Below are positions 9,736 through 23,561 of a DNA stretch of 64,000 nt, in pieces. Both the position numbers and the translations under genes were made by a program. Positions within the stretch are counted from its first letter, which is position 1. The number at the start of each line of letters is the position of its first letter. The notes beneath the pieces were generated by a model. That model saw only the letters and a list, made by a program, of their open reading frames with translations. It ran no database searches and was not told the DNA's origin. The DNA is from Pontederia crassipes (taxonomy: Eukaryota; Streptophyta; Magnoliopsida; Commelinales; Pontederiaceae): assembly GCA_030549335.1 (NCBI GenBank), contig CM060198.1, positions 49,007,353 to 49,071,352 on the forward strand. Reading direction: 5' to 3'.

Positions 9736-12602
9736 ATGTTAAGTTAGGGTAAATGCATGAGTAGAACAAATTTGTTCCACGATTACGAGTTATTAGAAAT
9801 CAAATACTGATAGATTCTTTTTTCATAATTGTAGTACCATTTTTTATCATGTTCTCATAAATTTTACTAAGGATGTACATCCACATTCTTGGTAATAAAA
9901 TGACATTATGAAACGATGATGAAGTACTTGAAACATGTGATTTTGGACTTCATAACTTCAAAATCACATGTTTCAAGTACATGAATTTATTGACATATGG
10001 CTTAATGTTGTCCGTTACAGAAATGACAAAGCCAAATCGTAGTTGGATTTGTCGTTGGAAGGATAAACGTGACGTTATAACTGAAGAATATAAGGATGGT
10101 GTTGATGAATTCATTAATGTGGCATATCAAAATGACGGTGTTGCTTCTTCATATGGCGAAATCTTATGTCCATGCTGGAAGTGCAAATGTTATCAGTGGA
10201 AAGTAAGATATGAGGTGCAGAAATATTTATATTATAATTGTTTCTTACTGACATACACAAATTGGTTCTTTCATAACAAAGAAAGATGGGCTAAAGAGAC
10301 AACAAATGTAGATACCAATGTGGGTGACTCGAGCAATCCATACAGGGACATGATACGAGATGCAATGTTAGAAGAAAATATTGGCGAAACATTGATTGAA
10401 GAAGACCCGAATCCTTCGGCTTCTAAATCTTATATTCTTCTCGAAGAATCAGATGAACCTTTATAGGATGGATGTGTGAAGCAAACTACACTTTCTACAG
10501 TGGTACAACTAATGAACTTGAAATCAAAATTTAATATGAGCGAAAGTTATTTTGACTGGATGCTTGCCATTATTAAGAGTATGCTTCCAGCTTCAGAGAA
10601 ATTATCGAGACATTTTTATAAGTGCAAAAGATTGATAAGAGATTTATGGTTGGAATATCATTGATGCATGTCGCAATCATTGCATGTTGTATTACAAGGA
10701 AAATAACTCACTTATGAGTTGTTCTATTTGTGGCGAGCCCAGATACAAGCCAAGAAAGAATTCTCAAAGTTCGAAAAAAATGTGGCAAATGCAATATTCA
10801 GATACTTTTCCATTCTTCCAAGATTACAACGACTATTTCTTTCTGAAAAAAACTACATCATTTATGAGGTGGCATAGAGAAGGGGCACGTGATGATCGAA
10901 ATTCCATTACACATCCTTTGGATGCGGAGGCATGAAATGATTTGATGCACTTCATCCTATTTTTTTTGTAGAATCACGCAATGTTAGATTATGACTTTGC
11001 ACCGATGACTTCAACTCATTTGGCTCATCAAGTAATGCTTATTCATGTTGGCCGGTTTTTGTGACACCTTATAATTTGCCCATAAGCATGTGTATGAGAT
11101 GAGAGAACATGCTGCTTACTTGTCTGATCCCGAATCCTCAATCTCCTAGTAAAAGTTTAGATGTTTACTTAAGACCTTTGATTGATGAACTCAAGATGTC
11201 GTGGGAGGATGGCGTGGTTACCTATGATAAATTTAAAAAGCAAAATTTCATTATGAGAGCCGCATTAATGTGGACCATAAGTGATTTTTCAGCATATGAA
11301 TTGCTGAGTGGTTGGAGCACAAAAGACAAACTTGCTTGTCCCATATGTGGAAAGAATATAAAATTATTTTATTTGAAAAATTGTAGGAAAGTTTTCTAGT
11401 TTGATTGTCATAGGATATTTTTGCCATTGGAGAATTCGATGCGTCGCGATCGAAACTCATTTAAAAAAAATACATTCGAGAACACTTTATCTCCAACTCA
11501 TTTGATGGGACAAGAATTGCTAGGGCAAGTAAACAAGCTTACTGAAGTCTCATTCGGATCGAAGGCCGGTAGTTACAAGCAAATTGGATTTGGAAGTGAA
11601 CATAATTAGGAGAAAATAAGTATTTTTTGAGAGTTGCCTTATTGGTCTTCAAACTTGGTACGTCATAACTTAGACGTCATGCATATGGAGAAGAACGTAT
11701 TTGACAACATCTTCAACACAATTATGGATGTTAAAGGAAGAACAAAAGATAGTATACAGGTGCGTGAAGACATAAAATTAATATGCGAAAGACCATAGCT
11801 AGATATCAGTCATCTTCAAAATGGTAAATGCAAAATGTCAAAAGCTACTTATATCTTGAGCAATGATCAAAGAAAAGTGATTTTCGAATGGGTCAAGCAA
11901 TTGAAATTCCCTGATGGATATGTATCAAACATATCTCGTTATTTTAACTTGGACAATGAGAAGATACGTGAGATGAAGAGTCATGATTGTTATATTTTTA
12001 TGCAAAGGCTGCTTCCAATTGCCTTTAAAGAACTTTTGCCAAAGGCCATATGGGAGATTTTAACAAAATTATCTATGTTTTTTAAAGAGCTTTGTGCATC
12101 CATCATTCGGGAAGAAGACATCTCTCGGTTAGAGGCTTCTATTGTGAATACGTGTGCAAGGCAGAGAAGATATTTCCACCTTATTTCTTTGATGTGATGA
12201 AGCATTTGATTGTATATCTTCCATATGAAACAAAAGTTGCGGGTCTGATTCAGTATCGATGGATGTATCCTTTCGAAAGGTGCATGTTATATTTGAAAAG
12301 GAAGGCGAAAAATAAGACAAAAATTGAAGGCTCCATGTGTGAAGCATATTTCATTGAAGAGGTGTCAAACTTCACTTCAAAGTACTTTTGAGCCACACAT
12401 ACAATCATGACATACCCAAATTCCAAGAAACGATGATGGTGATGAAAGAGAAGTTAACATGAATATTCTATCCATCTTCAAGTATCCATGTCGGCTTCTT
12501 GATTTAGGACGCAAAGTTATCTTGAATGACAGAGATCTCACCGCCGTTGAGAATTATGTCCTTGCAAATTGTAGCGAAGTGACGCCGTATCTCGAGTAAG
12601 AC

Positions 12603-15397
12603 TGTAATATCCATGATCTAATTCATATTGGATTCTATATTATATGACTATAATCAATTGAATATATGTGTTGTAGTATATGTTGTAATGTCACGTAGTG
12701 ATATAATAGAATTTATAAAATTTAATTAAAGTACTAAAGTATGATTAATAATCATATTATGATAAAGCATATTCTCTTATGGTTAACTATGCATGTGATT
12801 TGTTAAGATTGGATTTAAGTCTAGTGGACCAATCAAATGTCGCCAAGTGGCATATGAAAAAAAAAGTGTAACAAAAAATAATATATAAAATATGTGAATA
12901 AATTACATGGATTATATTATACTAATTAATATCAATTAGGTATGTGATTAATGATTTTGAGTGTTAAATTTTAATTTGACAAGAATTTCAACTCTTGACA
13001 TGCAAGCTGCCAGCAAGCTAGCAGCTTGCCACCTCATGCTTGGGGTATTTTTCCAACCGACGTATTTAGGTGATAAAAATCTAAAAAAATTCATATGGTC
13101 TTATCCTTCTCTCTAGACAATACAAAAACAATTTCAGACCATGACTCCTTTCATGGACTTTGAACGAAATTCGACAAGCAAGATCATTAAAGGTGAAGAT
13201 TCTTACCCTAGACTGATTGTGTTCTTCCTAATCTTTTCTTTCGTACCAATTCATCCTTAAAAATTATGAAATTTAACATGTATCTCCGAGTCTAGTTTAC
13301 ATGAGATTTGGAATCATGTTAATAGGAGTTATGAAACGAATGTTATGCCATCAGGATTAAGGATCAATCATATTGTTTAATAAAGTTGTAAGTACGGATT
13401 GCAAATTAGGTATTAAATTGGATATGTAATCATATAAATTGATATTTAATGGTCCTTAGAGTACAGAAGTTAGCATGTGTTTCCAACTAGAATCATTAGA
13501 AAATATTATGTCTACAGAAAGTTATTGATTTATCATTCTACATGATCCTTTCTATCAGGATGGAACTTAGGGCAAATTATGTTAGTAATGGTTAAATTTA
13601 TTGTGCTCAGTACAAATAGATATAAATTTAGGTAATTTTATGAGTTTCATCCTATGATGTCTACTATTTGGAAAAATTAAAATTACGAGAAAAGGGAATG
13701 CTTATTATTTTATATAAATCATAAAAGTAAGGTCACTCAGTCTATCAAAATATAGAAATAAGATAAAAGTTAGGCTGAATGTTGATTTTCCTGTGAACAA
13801 ATCACAATGAAATAAGATATGATACTTTTATAGATTAGCAACCAGGAAGTAAGCAAAATTGTAATGAATAAATTTGGTTATCAATTCAAACAAATATGAA
13901 TTTTCTTTTATTATATAAACAATCTATCTTAATAGTAGGTCAACTCCTGTGATAAATAGTTACTTAAGTTATAAGAGTAAATACCCAAGGTCATGTGCCT
14001 CTTCAATTAATTGTGTTTCATGTGTGATAGGCTTTTGTTCAGATCATAGAAGTGATGCATTTCTTATTATTATTGTATAGGAGCAGAAGAGTAAAGTAGT
14101 GAAAAAGAAAAGGAAAGGAAAAACCTTTTGGTAGCTCTTATATGTAAGTTGGTTTCTCCTACTCTATGTATTCACCTCTTTTGGATTTTGTGTGCATTGA
14201 TTATGATATTATTGAATATATTTTGGATATGTTATGAATTGATTTCTAGAAATGCAATTATGAAAAGTATATATGAATGATTATATGATTGCACATTTGA
14301 AAAGAATATGTGATATGATATGAATGGATTATGAGAAGTGCAATCTTGTTCGGTTTGAAATGGTATTTGATATAATTCATCTTTTGATATTCGAGATATG
14401 ATGGTCATGTGTTGAATCATGCATTGACATCTGCTTGCATTTGCATATATGATGGTTGGAGCTAAGAGCTACATCGCTGATAACGATGGGAGCCACCTCC
14501 AGAGTCAAATCCATCATTCTGTTCCCCAATAATGGGATGAGATAGACTGGAGCTAAGTGCCATGCGGAGCTAAGTGCCACATCATGAGTAGTCGCGATGG
14601 GGGCCACCTCTAGAATCCGTAGGGACCACCTCTAGAGTCCACCTATCGCTATATGATTTGTTCCCCTGAAGGGATGAGGTAGAATGGAGCTAAGTGCTAT
14701 ATCATTGATCACGATGGGAGCCACCTCTAGAGTCCATCTACCGATCATTGACCAGTTGGTGATCCGTGCATACATTTGAGAGTGTTGCATTGCATACACA
14801 TGTTTGATATGTTTAAATGCCTATGATTATAAATTGGGTGTGGTGATTTCGATTATAATGTTATATATGTATTTATTAAATGTATGAAAATATTGATTTT
14901 GATGTTATGATTAATGCTTGTATTTTTATGTCTGCCCAAATTTATTAGATGGTAACACATAACTTATGAGTTATCAACTTACTGAGCTATTTTTGCTCAT
15001 AATGTTGTTTCTAATATTTTTCAGATTCATATAGCTCATTGGGGATCGTGCGAGCATAAAAAAATTCTATAATATCCTTGGTGGTATGATGAGAGGATTT
15101 ATGTCTCTTATATCTTTTTATTAAGATGTCGAGAGAGCTAGTCGTGTCTATTATTTATGTCAAAATAAGTTGTATTGAAAATAAAGTCATTTTATGAAAT
15201 GTACGACTTAAGGTGTATTAGTTTGTTCTGAAATGATCACGTATTGTGTAATTTATTTAATGATATACTTTTACTCTTATATTATAAAAGAAGAGTAAAT
15301 TACATCACGTTTTCGCATTTCTTCATAATTTTATTTGATCGTTCATAATGAGTCGCAAACTCTGGTTTAACTCGCGGGTTAAATCGGGGTCGTGACA
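12603..15397 (+). repeat. 5' LTR of gypsy-1
   Basis: 2795 bp, beginning TGTAATATCCATG and ending TCGTGACA. It contains three to four diverged copies of a GGGAGCCACCTCTAGAGTCC module (14490-14740), also present in the 3' LTR. In the first 137 bases it differs from the 3' LTR at about eight sites, so the insertion is not recent. Confidence 0.95.
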
Positions 15398-15399
15398 GT

Positions 15400-15412
15400 T
15401 GGGTATCAGAGC
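15400..15412 (+). other. Primer-binding site of gypsy-1
   Basis: TGGGTATCAGAGC two bases after the LTR end. This is the initiator-Met tRNA complement with one extra G, which is probably a later mutation. Confidence 0.7.
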
Positions 15413-18400
15413 AATGGGTCCTCCCTTTGGTGAAAGTTTACATAATAATGTCTAGGATGACATTGTTATATTATAGTGGGGTTATCATTGGTATGCTTAT
15501 AGTGTGGACTACCCGTATTTAGTTTGAGTTGTGTGAGTTTGAGAATTATAATGTGAGATTATATATGTAATAATATATGACATTTTGAAATGCGATTGTG
15601 ATATTTGCTTTTGATCAATTATGACTCTATGCATCGCAACCCCATACATGGATTTATATATGTATTACCATGGCATGTTATCTAAAAAGGAAAAGAGAAA
15701 GCAGATAACCATCAAGTACTAATTTGTGATTCCTAGACTTTGTGGTATTGCCTTGCATAGTTGGAAGTGTGATAAGTACTTGATTGTTGAGATGATTGTT
15801 TTGTATTTGTATGATTTTGATGTAATTTTGGATGTGGATTAATTGTCTTCTTATCATGTATGATTAGACTGTTATAGGGAGGTAACTATTTTCTCACTTT
15901 CAAGTCAATTATGATTTGATTTTATGAGTAATAAGGAAGTAAGTACATATTTTTGAATCTGTTATAGGTATGCCAATAAGCTATTTTGGAAAGGATGTCA
16001 TAGGTTCTTAGATTATTTGGTAAATAAAAAAAAGTTTGAACAATGTTCTTATGTTTATGGAATTTTAAATTCTATTCTATAGAAGTGGTTTGACCTACTC
16101 TTGATAGAGGAATTCTTTATTGACATTCTTCATAGAATTATCCCTATTTTAATACTCATTCGACATAAGAAGAACAATGTGACCCTTCGTACGGGGGTTA
16201 TATTTGATGAATATGTGAGTTTTAGCCTTAATCATCAAGAGGAAAGATGAATCCACAAGTTGGACAACAATTATAGACTTCTGAACCAAGTTACTATAAA
16301 GAATACTGTATCGAAAGTAGGTTATTTGTTTGATCAACCATAAAGTACTAGTATATTCCTTAAGACTAATTTAAGATTTGGATACCATTAACAAAAAAAA
16401 TTAAAGAATGTTATATTCCAAACCTTACATTTGAAACCCAATAAAATTGTTTTGAGTATTTGATAGTCATTTGGTTAACCAATATCAAACTATTTCTATG
16501 GATCGAATCAGATTTTCAAGCGATTCGTTGATTAAAATGTAATTATGTTATTGATGACATCTTAATTTTTCATGGAGATATGCAAGTTAGGAACCTTATT
16601 TTGCAAAATCCAAATAAAACGAAAGTGGGTGTCAAAGTTAATATGTGTTTTGGCTTAACCATATAGTGATGGGTCATGATGGTCATAAGAAAGATAAATC
16701 ATGCCTCAATACACAAGATCAATTGAGATATCTGAGTGATTCAGATCAAATGTTATCATTTATTTCTCCAATGGACTTAATATGCTTGTTGTATACATTT
16801 TGAAAAAAACAAAACAAAACATGAATCAAATAAATTAAGTATAACTATGTATTAGCAAAAATATTGGTTCGATTGAGGGCCTACTATATAGAGCACAACT
16901 AATTCATATTTTAAATCTTTACACATGTGTAAGTTAAAGAAAGGCTAATAGCTTAAGACGACATGTTTCAAAGTCCATAGTGGTATTAGACATTGTGTTT
17001 TATGGTAAATACTTTTAGACAAAGAGGGTACTTATAGGCCATCATTTATACTATTACAATTAAAAGGAGAAGATATATTCACATGTTTGATAATCAAATA
17101 GTATGTTTTATATCATTGATATTCAAATTAAAAAAGAAATATCAAGCAATAAGAATTTGAGCACCCTACGTTTTGACATGTTTCCATACAATTTTGGTTG
17201 TCTAAAAATTTGAATGACCTCCATATAGATAGACTTCAGAGTTTATATTTTGTAAAGTTGGGACACATTTCAATTAGATGTATAGAGAAGAAAGTAGGAA
17301 CAAAAGATAGGCATAGCATTGTTATCCTAAATAGTATGAAGACCAACTTATGAAATTTGTCAAATAATATGTAAATATTTGTGTAATACATGTTTGGATT
17401 CATCATTATTACATGTGTGTATGGATGACTACGAGTTGTCATTTCCAGGTTTGAGCACATTGAAAAGGAATAAGGTTATGTGTGCTAAGGAAAATTTGGT
17501 GGGAACAATTAGCAAGGGGAATAGATTATAATTTTATTGTGACAATATGTGGTTTCTATCTTTTAATGAATTGTAAACATCTGTGCAAAAGAAAAAAAAA
17601 GTTAACACCACTAAATCATGTACAAGGTGTTGAAGAACCAACTATCAAATTTCTTTAATATTGACAAGTGATACTTACTTGGTAGGATCCAAATCAATTG
17701 ATGATCAGTAAAATATCATTAGTAGATGTGAATCATTATTTATAATTTTCAAAGTATTTTGAATTCTGGAATTAGTATTGTTGATATTAGAATCATTGTT
17801 AACTCCTCACTCATCAATATAGATTTGGAAATCACTGATGATTCCTGATTGATCACTATTGATTGCAATTCAATCTTCAAGTATGAATTTTTAGTTATTT
17901 TTTGTTTGTCACAATTCACATTGCTCGAGTGATTGAATCACCATATATAAATATAAATATTGGAATCATCAATGATCCTTGAATAATCTTTATCGATCCA
18001 AAGATTCCATCTTTTGAGCATCAATTTACAATTGATCCTTAGTTCGTCCTTACTTGTTCCATCTCACTTAGAATAATTGATTGAAGGAATCAACGTTGTA
18101 ACTCTTCTATGGGTGATTAATGATTCTTCATTGCTGACTTTATTATGTCAACCAACATTGTGAATTTAAAAAGCGAGTTAAAAAAATTTATCGAAAGATG
18201 TATTGGAGTGTGGCCGCCTCTGGTCATCATTCGTTAGCTTGATTGAGTCATAGAGTTTACTATCATGGAGTGTTGGTTGAGAGCCTAGCGAAAGAGCGAT
18301 TTAAGGAGGATGCCTCTTTGGTCCTCAATCGCGAACTCGAACCCACATCTCAACACTGCAAATCAGTAAGGGCGAAAATTAATTGTTCTTGATAAGCTTA

Positions 18401-18480
18401 TAAATGTTTACACCCTCGCCTTTATTAGAAGAGACAATAAATTATAGCCTACAACTAGTGATTATTTGATTATTGGTAAT
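15413..18480 (+). pseudogene. Decayed gypsy-1 gag/protease region
   Basis: By position this should hold gag and protease, but I find no readable frame longer than about 75 codons and no motif I trust. A segment at about 18190-18370 is less AT-rich than its surroundings and could be a separate small insertion: on the minus strand it holds GGGTTCGAGTTCGC, like an RNA polymerase III B box. Confidence 0.4.
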
Positions 18481-18589
18481 TGTTACCTTATCATAAAGTT
18501 ATTCCTAGATGTGTTTCTAGAGGAGCGGTTTACTATGATAGAAACTCTATGGGTCATATCCTTAGAGTTACTTCAATGACAGGGCAACA

Positions 18590-19655
18590 TAAATTTAAAA
18601 GAAATGAAAAGACAAGTACAATGACTCTTTGATAAAGGATTTATTCAATTCCATAATATCACCCTGCATAACTCCAATCTTAATTTTCAAGCGCAGAGGC
18701 GAATTTCATAAGCTATGCATGTCCATAAATAGCTAAATTGAGTAGTGATGAATATCCTTTACCGATAAGAGATGGCTTGGTTGCCCAAATGCAAGGTGCA
18801 TATGTTTATAAAAGTTGACCTTATCTTTAGATACTACTTGCTTAATAGTAAGAAGTGATAAAAAAAAATCAATTTTGAATACAATAAGGGCATATTGTAA
18901 GCCTCGTAAGTCCATTTGGGGTTATTCGATGGATTAATTCTCTTTTATGGCCGGGTAGTGGCATGTACATGAAGATAAGTAGAGGCTTATGATAGGAAAT
19001 ACTCAATATATAATTTGAAGCTTTCCACTGCTATATAAAACCCAAGATTTGGAGACACCATTCACATAAGTAAAGTTGAACTAGGTACATATTAGGAGTC
19101 CAAAATATGTACTCACATGTAAGGAGTTGAATACCAGACAAAGAAAATGGATGAACTTCCCAAAAGACTAATAACTCTATTTTATATCCTTCAACAAAGG
19201 TGAATAAAGTAGCAAAAGTATTAGGTAGTGAGCCAACCCTTATAACTAAATTGACTATTAGAAAAGGAAATGCTAAAGTATAACAATAAGATATGTTCTT
19301 AAAGGCATTAAGACATCGGATAGATGTTTGCCATTTAGTCCTACACGATGTGGAAGTGTATATTGTGCATTTTATGAATCCATGTCAAGAAAAGACGATC
19401 ATGACCCATCGCATGTGATTCAATATGTGAAGCTATAAGAACAAATGTCACATAGAAAACAATATGATCATGAATTGAATGGAAAAGCTTAAGTGCTATG
19501 ATTTAGGGTAAACTCTTCATAGAAGTGGGAAGTATCATGATATTCAAAAAGCTACAAGGCAAATCCGATACGGGATATACGATCAAAATCTATATTTAAG
19601 TGATTAATACGATATTTCCAATTTGGAGGACTAAATTTTTTTAAGGAGGGTAGAA
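18590..19655 (+). pseudogene. Decayed gypsy-1 RT and integrase/chromo C-terminus
   Basis: The plus strand shows KEMKRQVQ then LFDKGFIQ near 18600-18660 (the RT entry helix), and KCKVHMFIKVDL near 18795-18830 (the first catalytic-Asp block of RT). About 450 bases later DPSHVIQY appears near 19398-19421, the conserved end of gypsy integrase, followed by FFKEGRM at the internal 3' end. The YxDD box, RNase H and integrase core are absent, indicating a deletion between about 18950 and 19380. Several stops occur in each block. Confidence 0.75.
19643..19655 (+). other. Polypurine tract of gypsy-1
   Basis: AAGGAGGGTAGAA directly before the TG of the 3' LTR, the normal plus-strand primer site for reverse transcription. 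Confidence 0.85.
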
Positions 19656-22464
19656 TGTAATATTCATGATCTAATCCATATTGGATTCTATATTATATGG
19701 CTATAATCAATTGAATATATATGTTGTAGTATATTTTGTAATGTCACGTAGTGATGTAATAAGAATTTATAAAATTTAATTAAAGAACTAAAGTATGATT
19801 AATAATCATATTATGATAAAGCATATTCTCTTATGGTTAACTATGCATGTGATTTGCTAAGATTGGATTTAAGTATAGTGGACAAATCAAATGTTGCCAG
19901 GTGGCATATGAATATATATATGTGTGTGTGTGTAACAAAAATTAATATATAAAATATGTTAATAAATTACATGGATTATATTATACTAATTAATATAAAT
20001 TAGGGATGAAATTAATGATTTTGAATGTTAAATTTTAATTGGACAAGAATTTCAACTCTTGACATGCAAGCTGCCTTACCATCTCATGCTTAGGCTATTT
20101 TTTCAACCGACCTATTTATGTGATAAAAATCTGAAAACATTCGTATGGTTTTATCCTTCTCTCTAGACAAAAAAAAATCAGACCACGACTCCTTTCTTGG
20201 TCTTTGAAGGAAATTTGACAAGAAAGATCATTAAAGGTGAAGATTTTTACTCTAGACTGATGGTGTTCTTCTTAAGATTTTCTTTCACGTCCTTAAAAAT
20301 TATGAAATTTAACATGTAGAATCATCTTCGAGTCTAGTTTACATGAGATTTGGAATCAAATTAATAGGAGTTATGAAATGAATGTTATGCCATCAGGATT
20401 AAGGATCTATCATATTGTTTAATAAAGTTGTTAGTCCGGATTGCAAATTAGATATTAAATTAGATATGTAATCATATAAATTGATATTTAATGATCCTTA
20501 GAGTACAGAAGTTAGCATGTGTTTCCAACTAGAATCATTGGAAAATATTATGTCTACAGAAAGTTATTGATTTATCATTCTACATGATCCTTTCTATCAG
20601 GATGGAACTTAGAGCAAATTATGCTAGTATTGTTTAAATTTATTGTGCTTAGTACAAATAGATATAAATTTAGATAATTTTATGAGTTGCACCCTATAAT
20701 GTCTACTATTTGGTAAATTAAGATTTGAGAAAAGGGAATGTTTATTATTTTATATAAATCATAAAAGTAAGGTCACTCAGTCTGTCAAAACATAGAAACA
20801 ATATAAAATTTAGGCAGAATGTTGATTTTCCTGTGATAAAATCAAAATAAAATAAGATCTGAAACTTTTACAGATTAATATATTAGCAACCAGGAAGGAA
20901 GAAAAATTGTAATGAACAAATTTGGTTATCAATTCAAACAACATATGAATTTTATTTTATTATGTATACAATCTATCTTAATAGTAGGCCAACTCCTATG
21001 ATAAATAGTTACTTAAGTTATAAGAGTAAATACCCAAGGTCATGTACCTCTTCAATTAATTGTGTTTCATGTGTGATAGGCTTCTGTTCAGATCATAGAA
21101 GTGATGCATTTCTTATTATTATTGTATAGGAGTAGAAGAGTAAAGTAGTGAAAAAGAAAAGGAAAAACCTTTTGGTAGCTCTTATAAGTAAGTTGGTTTC
21201 TCCTACTCTATGTATTCACCTCTTTTGGATTTTGTGTGACATTGATTATGATATTATTGAATATGTTTTGGATATGTTATGAATTGATTTCAAGAAATGT
21301 AATTATGAAAAGTATATCTAAATGATTATATGATTGCACATTTGAAAAGCATATGTGATATGATATGAAAGGATTATGAGAAGTGCAATCTTTTTCGGTT
21401 TAAAATGGTATTTAATATGATTCATCTTTTGATATTCGAGATATGATGGTCATGTGATGAATCATGCATCGACATCTGCTTGATTTGCATATATGATGGT
21501 TGGAACTAAGTGCTACATCACTGATAACGATGTGAGCCACCTCTAGAGTCGTATTCATTATTCTATTCTCCAATAATGGGATGAGATAGATTGGAGCTAA
21601 GTGCTATGCGAGTTAAGTGCCACATCGTGAGTAGTCGCGATGGAGGTCACCTCTAGAATCCGTAGGGGCCACCTCTAAAATTCGTAGGGGTCACATCTAG
21701 AGTCCACCTATCGTTATATGATTTGTTTCCCGAAAGGGATGAGGTAGAATGGATCTAAGTTCTATATCGCTAATCACGATGGGAGCCACGAGTCCATCTG
21801 CCGATCACTGATCAGTTGGTGATCAGTGCATACATATGAGAGTGTTGCATTGCATACGCATGTTTGATATATTTAAATGACTATGATTATAAACTGGGTG
21901 TGATGATTTCGATTGTAATGTTATATATGTATTTATTAAATGTATGAAAATATTGATTTTGATGTTATGATTAATGCTTGTATTTTTATGTCTGTCCAAA
22001 TTTATTAGATGGTAACATATAACTTATGAGTTATCAACTTACTGAGCTATTTTAGCTCATAATGTTGTTTCTAATATTTTTTAAATTCATATAGCTCATT
22101 GGGGATCGTGCGAGGTGATAGTCATAAAAAGATTCTATAACATTCTTGGTGGTATGATGGGAGGATTTATGTCTCTTGTATCTTCTTATTAAGATGTTGA
22201 GAGAGCTAGTCGTGTCTATTATTTATGTCAAAATAAGTTGTATTGAAAATAAAGTCATTTTGTGAAATGTACTACTTAAGGTGTATCAGTTTGTCTGAAA
22301 TGATCACATATTGTGTAATTTATTTAATGATATACTTTTACTCTTATGTTATAAAAGAAGAGTAAATTACATCACGTTTTCGCATTTCTTCATAATTTTA
22401 TTTGATCGTTCGTAATGAGTCGCGAACTCTGGTTTAACTTGCGAGTTAAATCGGGGTCATGACA
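19656..22464 (+). repeat. 3' LTR of gypsy-1
   Basis: 2809 bp, TGTAATATTCATG to TCATGACA, followed by the AAGAC target duplication. It differs from the 5' LTR by scattered substitutions and short indels, including a TATATATGTGTGTGTG expansion near 19912. Confidence 0.95.
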
Positions 22465-23561
22465 AAGACAATTTATTTTAATATGTTATATAATTTAAAG
22501 TTAATTGTTGCTATATGATTTCATTAATTGACAACTATGAATTCAGGAAATTTGAAGAATTACAACGAGAAATCAATCCGTTAGTTTCAATCGACGAGCT
22601 ATTGAAACTACGAGTCGAACATTTTATCGATTGATTCAGATGTGAAGTGAGAATTCTTTCGGCTTGCTCGCAATTATTACTTAAGTTTGTAACTTTTAAT
22701 AAAGTTTTTAGTTATTTTTTTCAGGTTATTAATGGCTTCGTCATTTAAAAATACGAGATCTGGGTCATGGCCCGTAGAAATAAGTTCTTAGCTATTGCTG
22801 CATCATTGTCAATGGATATCGGTTCCATACAGAAGAATATAATCGACAATGTTCAACTGTTAATAGCAACATATGTGTTCTAGGAAGCATGTACGGGGAC
22901 AACGACTTTGATTACTATGGTGTTATAGAAGACATCATAGAATTGTCTTATTTGAGAAAATCTAACAAAGTCGTGGTGCTAAAATGCCATTGGTTCGATC
23001 CAAAGAAAGGAGTTCAGTTTGTTCAAAAGTTTAAATTGGTGGGTATTAACCCTCGATCGAGACTTTAGTCATACGATCCATTCGTATTGGCGGAACAAGC
23101 GCAACAAGTGTACTACACTAAGTATCCATCGAAAAGAACCAAGGATGAATGATGAGCGTCATGCAAGGTGAGAAGTAGAATATTCTTAGCAGAAACAATG
23201 GTAGATGATAATGAAATATCATCCGTATACAACGATGTGCCCATGTATGATTACTATCAAGAAGATAGAGTGAATGAGATGATTGATGTAGCCGATGGAG
23301 TTGAGAATATTCAATTGGTTGATGACGCTGAGTCAATGGAAAAGTTCAATTCAAATGACCTCTTGGAAGTGAACTTTGATCATTTCGTTGACGATGACTT
23401 GAACCAAGATTATAGCAATGACGACGAAGATGATGAAAATGAACCAGAATACGAAACAAGAGAATGAATATCGTAGTTCTTCTAATGACGCAAGCTTTTT
23501 ACTTTTTTTTAATTATATATGATTACCGATAATAAGACAAAATTGTTACTTTTTTTCAATC

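Larger units (their letters stand above)
12603..22464 (+). mobile_element. Ty3/gypsy retrotransposon (gypsy-1), paired LTRs, internally deleted
   Basis: Two 2.8-kb direct LTRs, a PBS, a PPT and a perfect 5-bp duplication AAGAC (12598-12602 and 22465-22469). The internal region is only 4.26 kb. RT and the integrase/chromo end are recognisable but RNase H and most of integrase are missing between them, so it is a deleted copy. The decayed C-terminal residues FFKEGRM immediately before the PPT resemble the Tekay/Del chromovirus end. It landed in a tnpD intron of CACTA-1, in the same orientation as that gene. Confidence 0.95.
10023..23467 (+). pseudogene. tnpD-like CACTA transposase gene, decayed, with a gypsy-split intron
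   Basis: Colinear with plant En/Spm transposases. The N-terminal transposase-associated zinc region starts at the ATG at 10023 after an intron acceptor (MTKPNRSWICRW, LCPCWKC). The tnp2 core covers about 10480-11800 with LRPLIDELK, GWSTKDKLACPICGK and RHNLDVMHMEKNV. The segment at 11835-12595 shows ILSNDQRK, FPDGYVSNISR, LKSHDCY-like and YRWMYPFERCM blocks (DUF4218 type). The first donor is CTCGA/GTAAG at 12595-12600, then the gypsy-filled intron, acceptor at 22546. The DUF4216 part follows (YYGVIEDIIELSY, KVVVLKCHWFD, YDPFVLAEQAQQVYYTKYPS) at about 22780-23150, then an acidic C-terminus ending at 23467. Multiple stops (e.g. 10464, 10935, 11399, 12197) and frameshifts make it nonfunctional. 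The protein would cut and join the element's ends. Confidence 0.9.
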
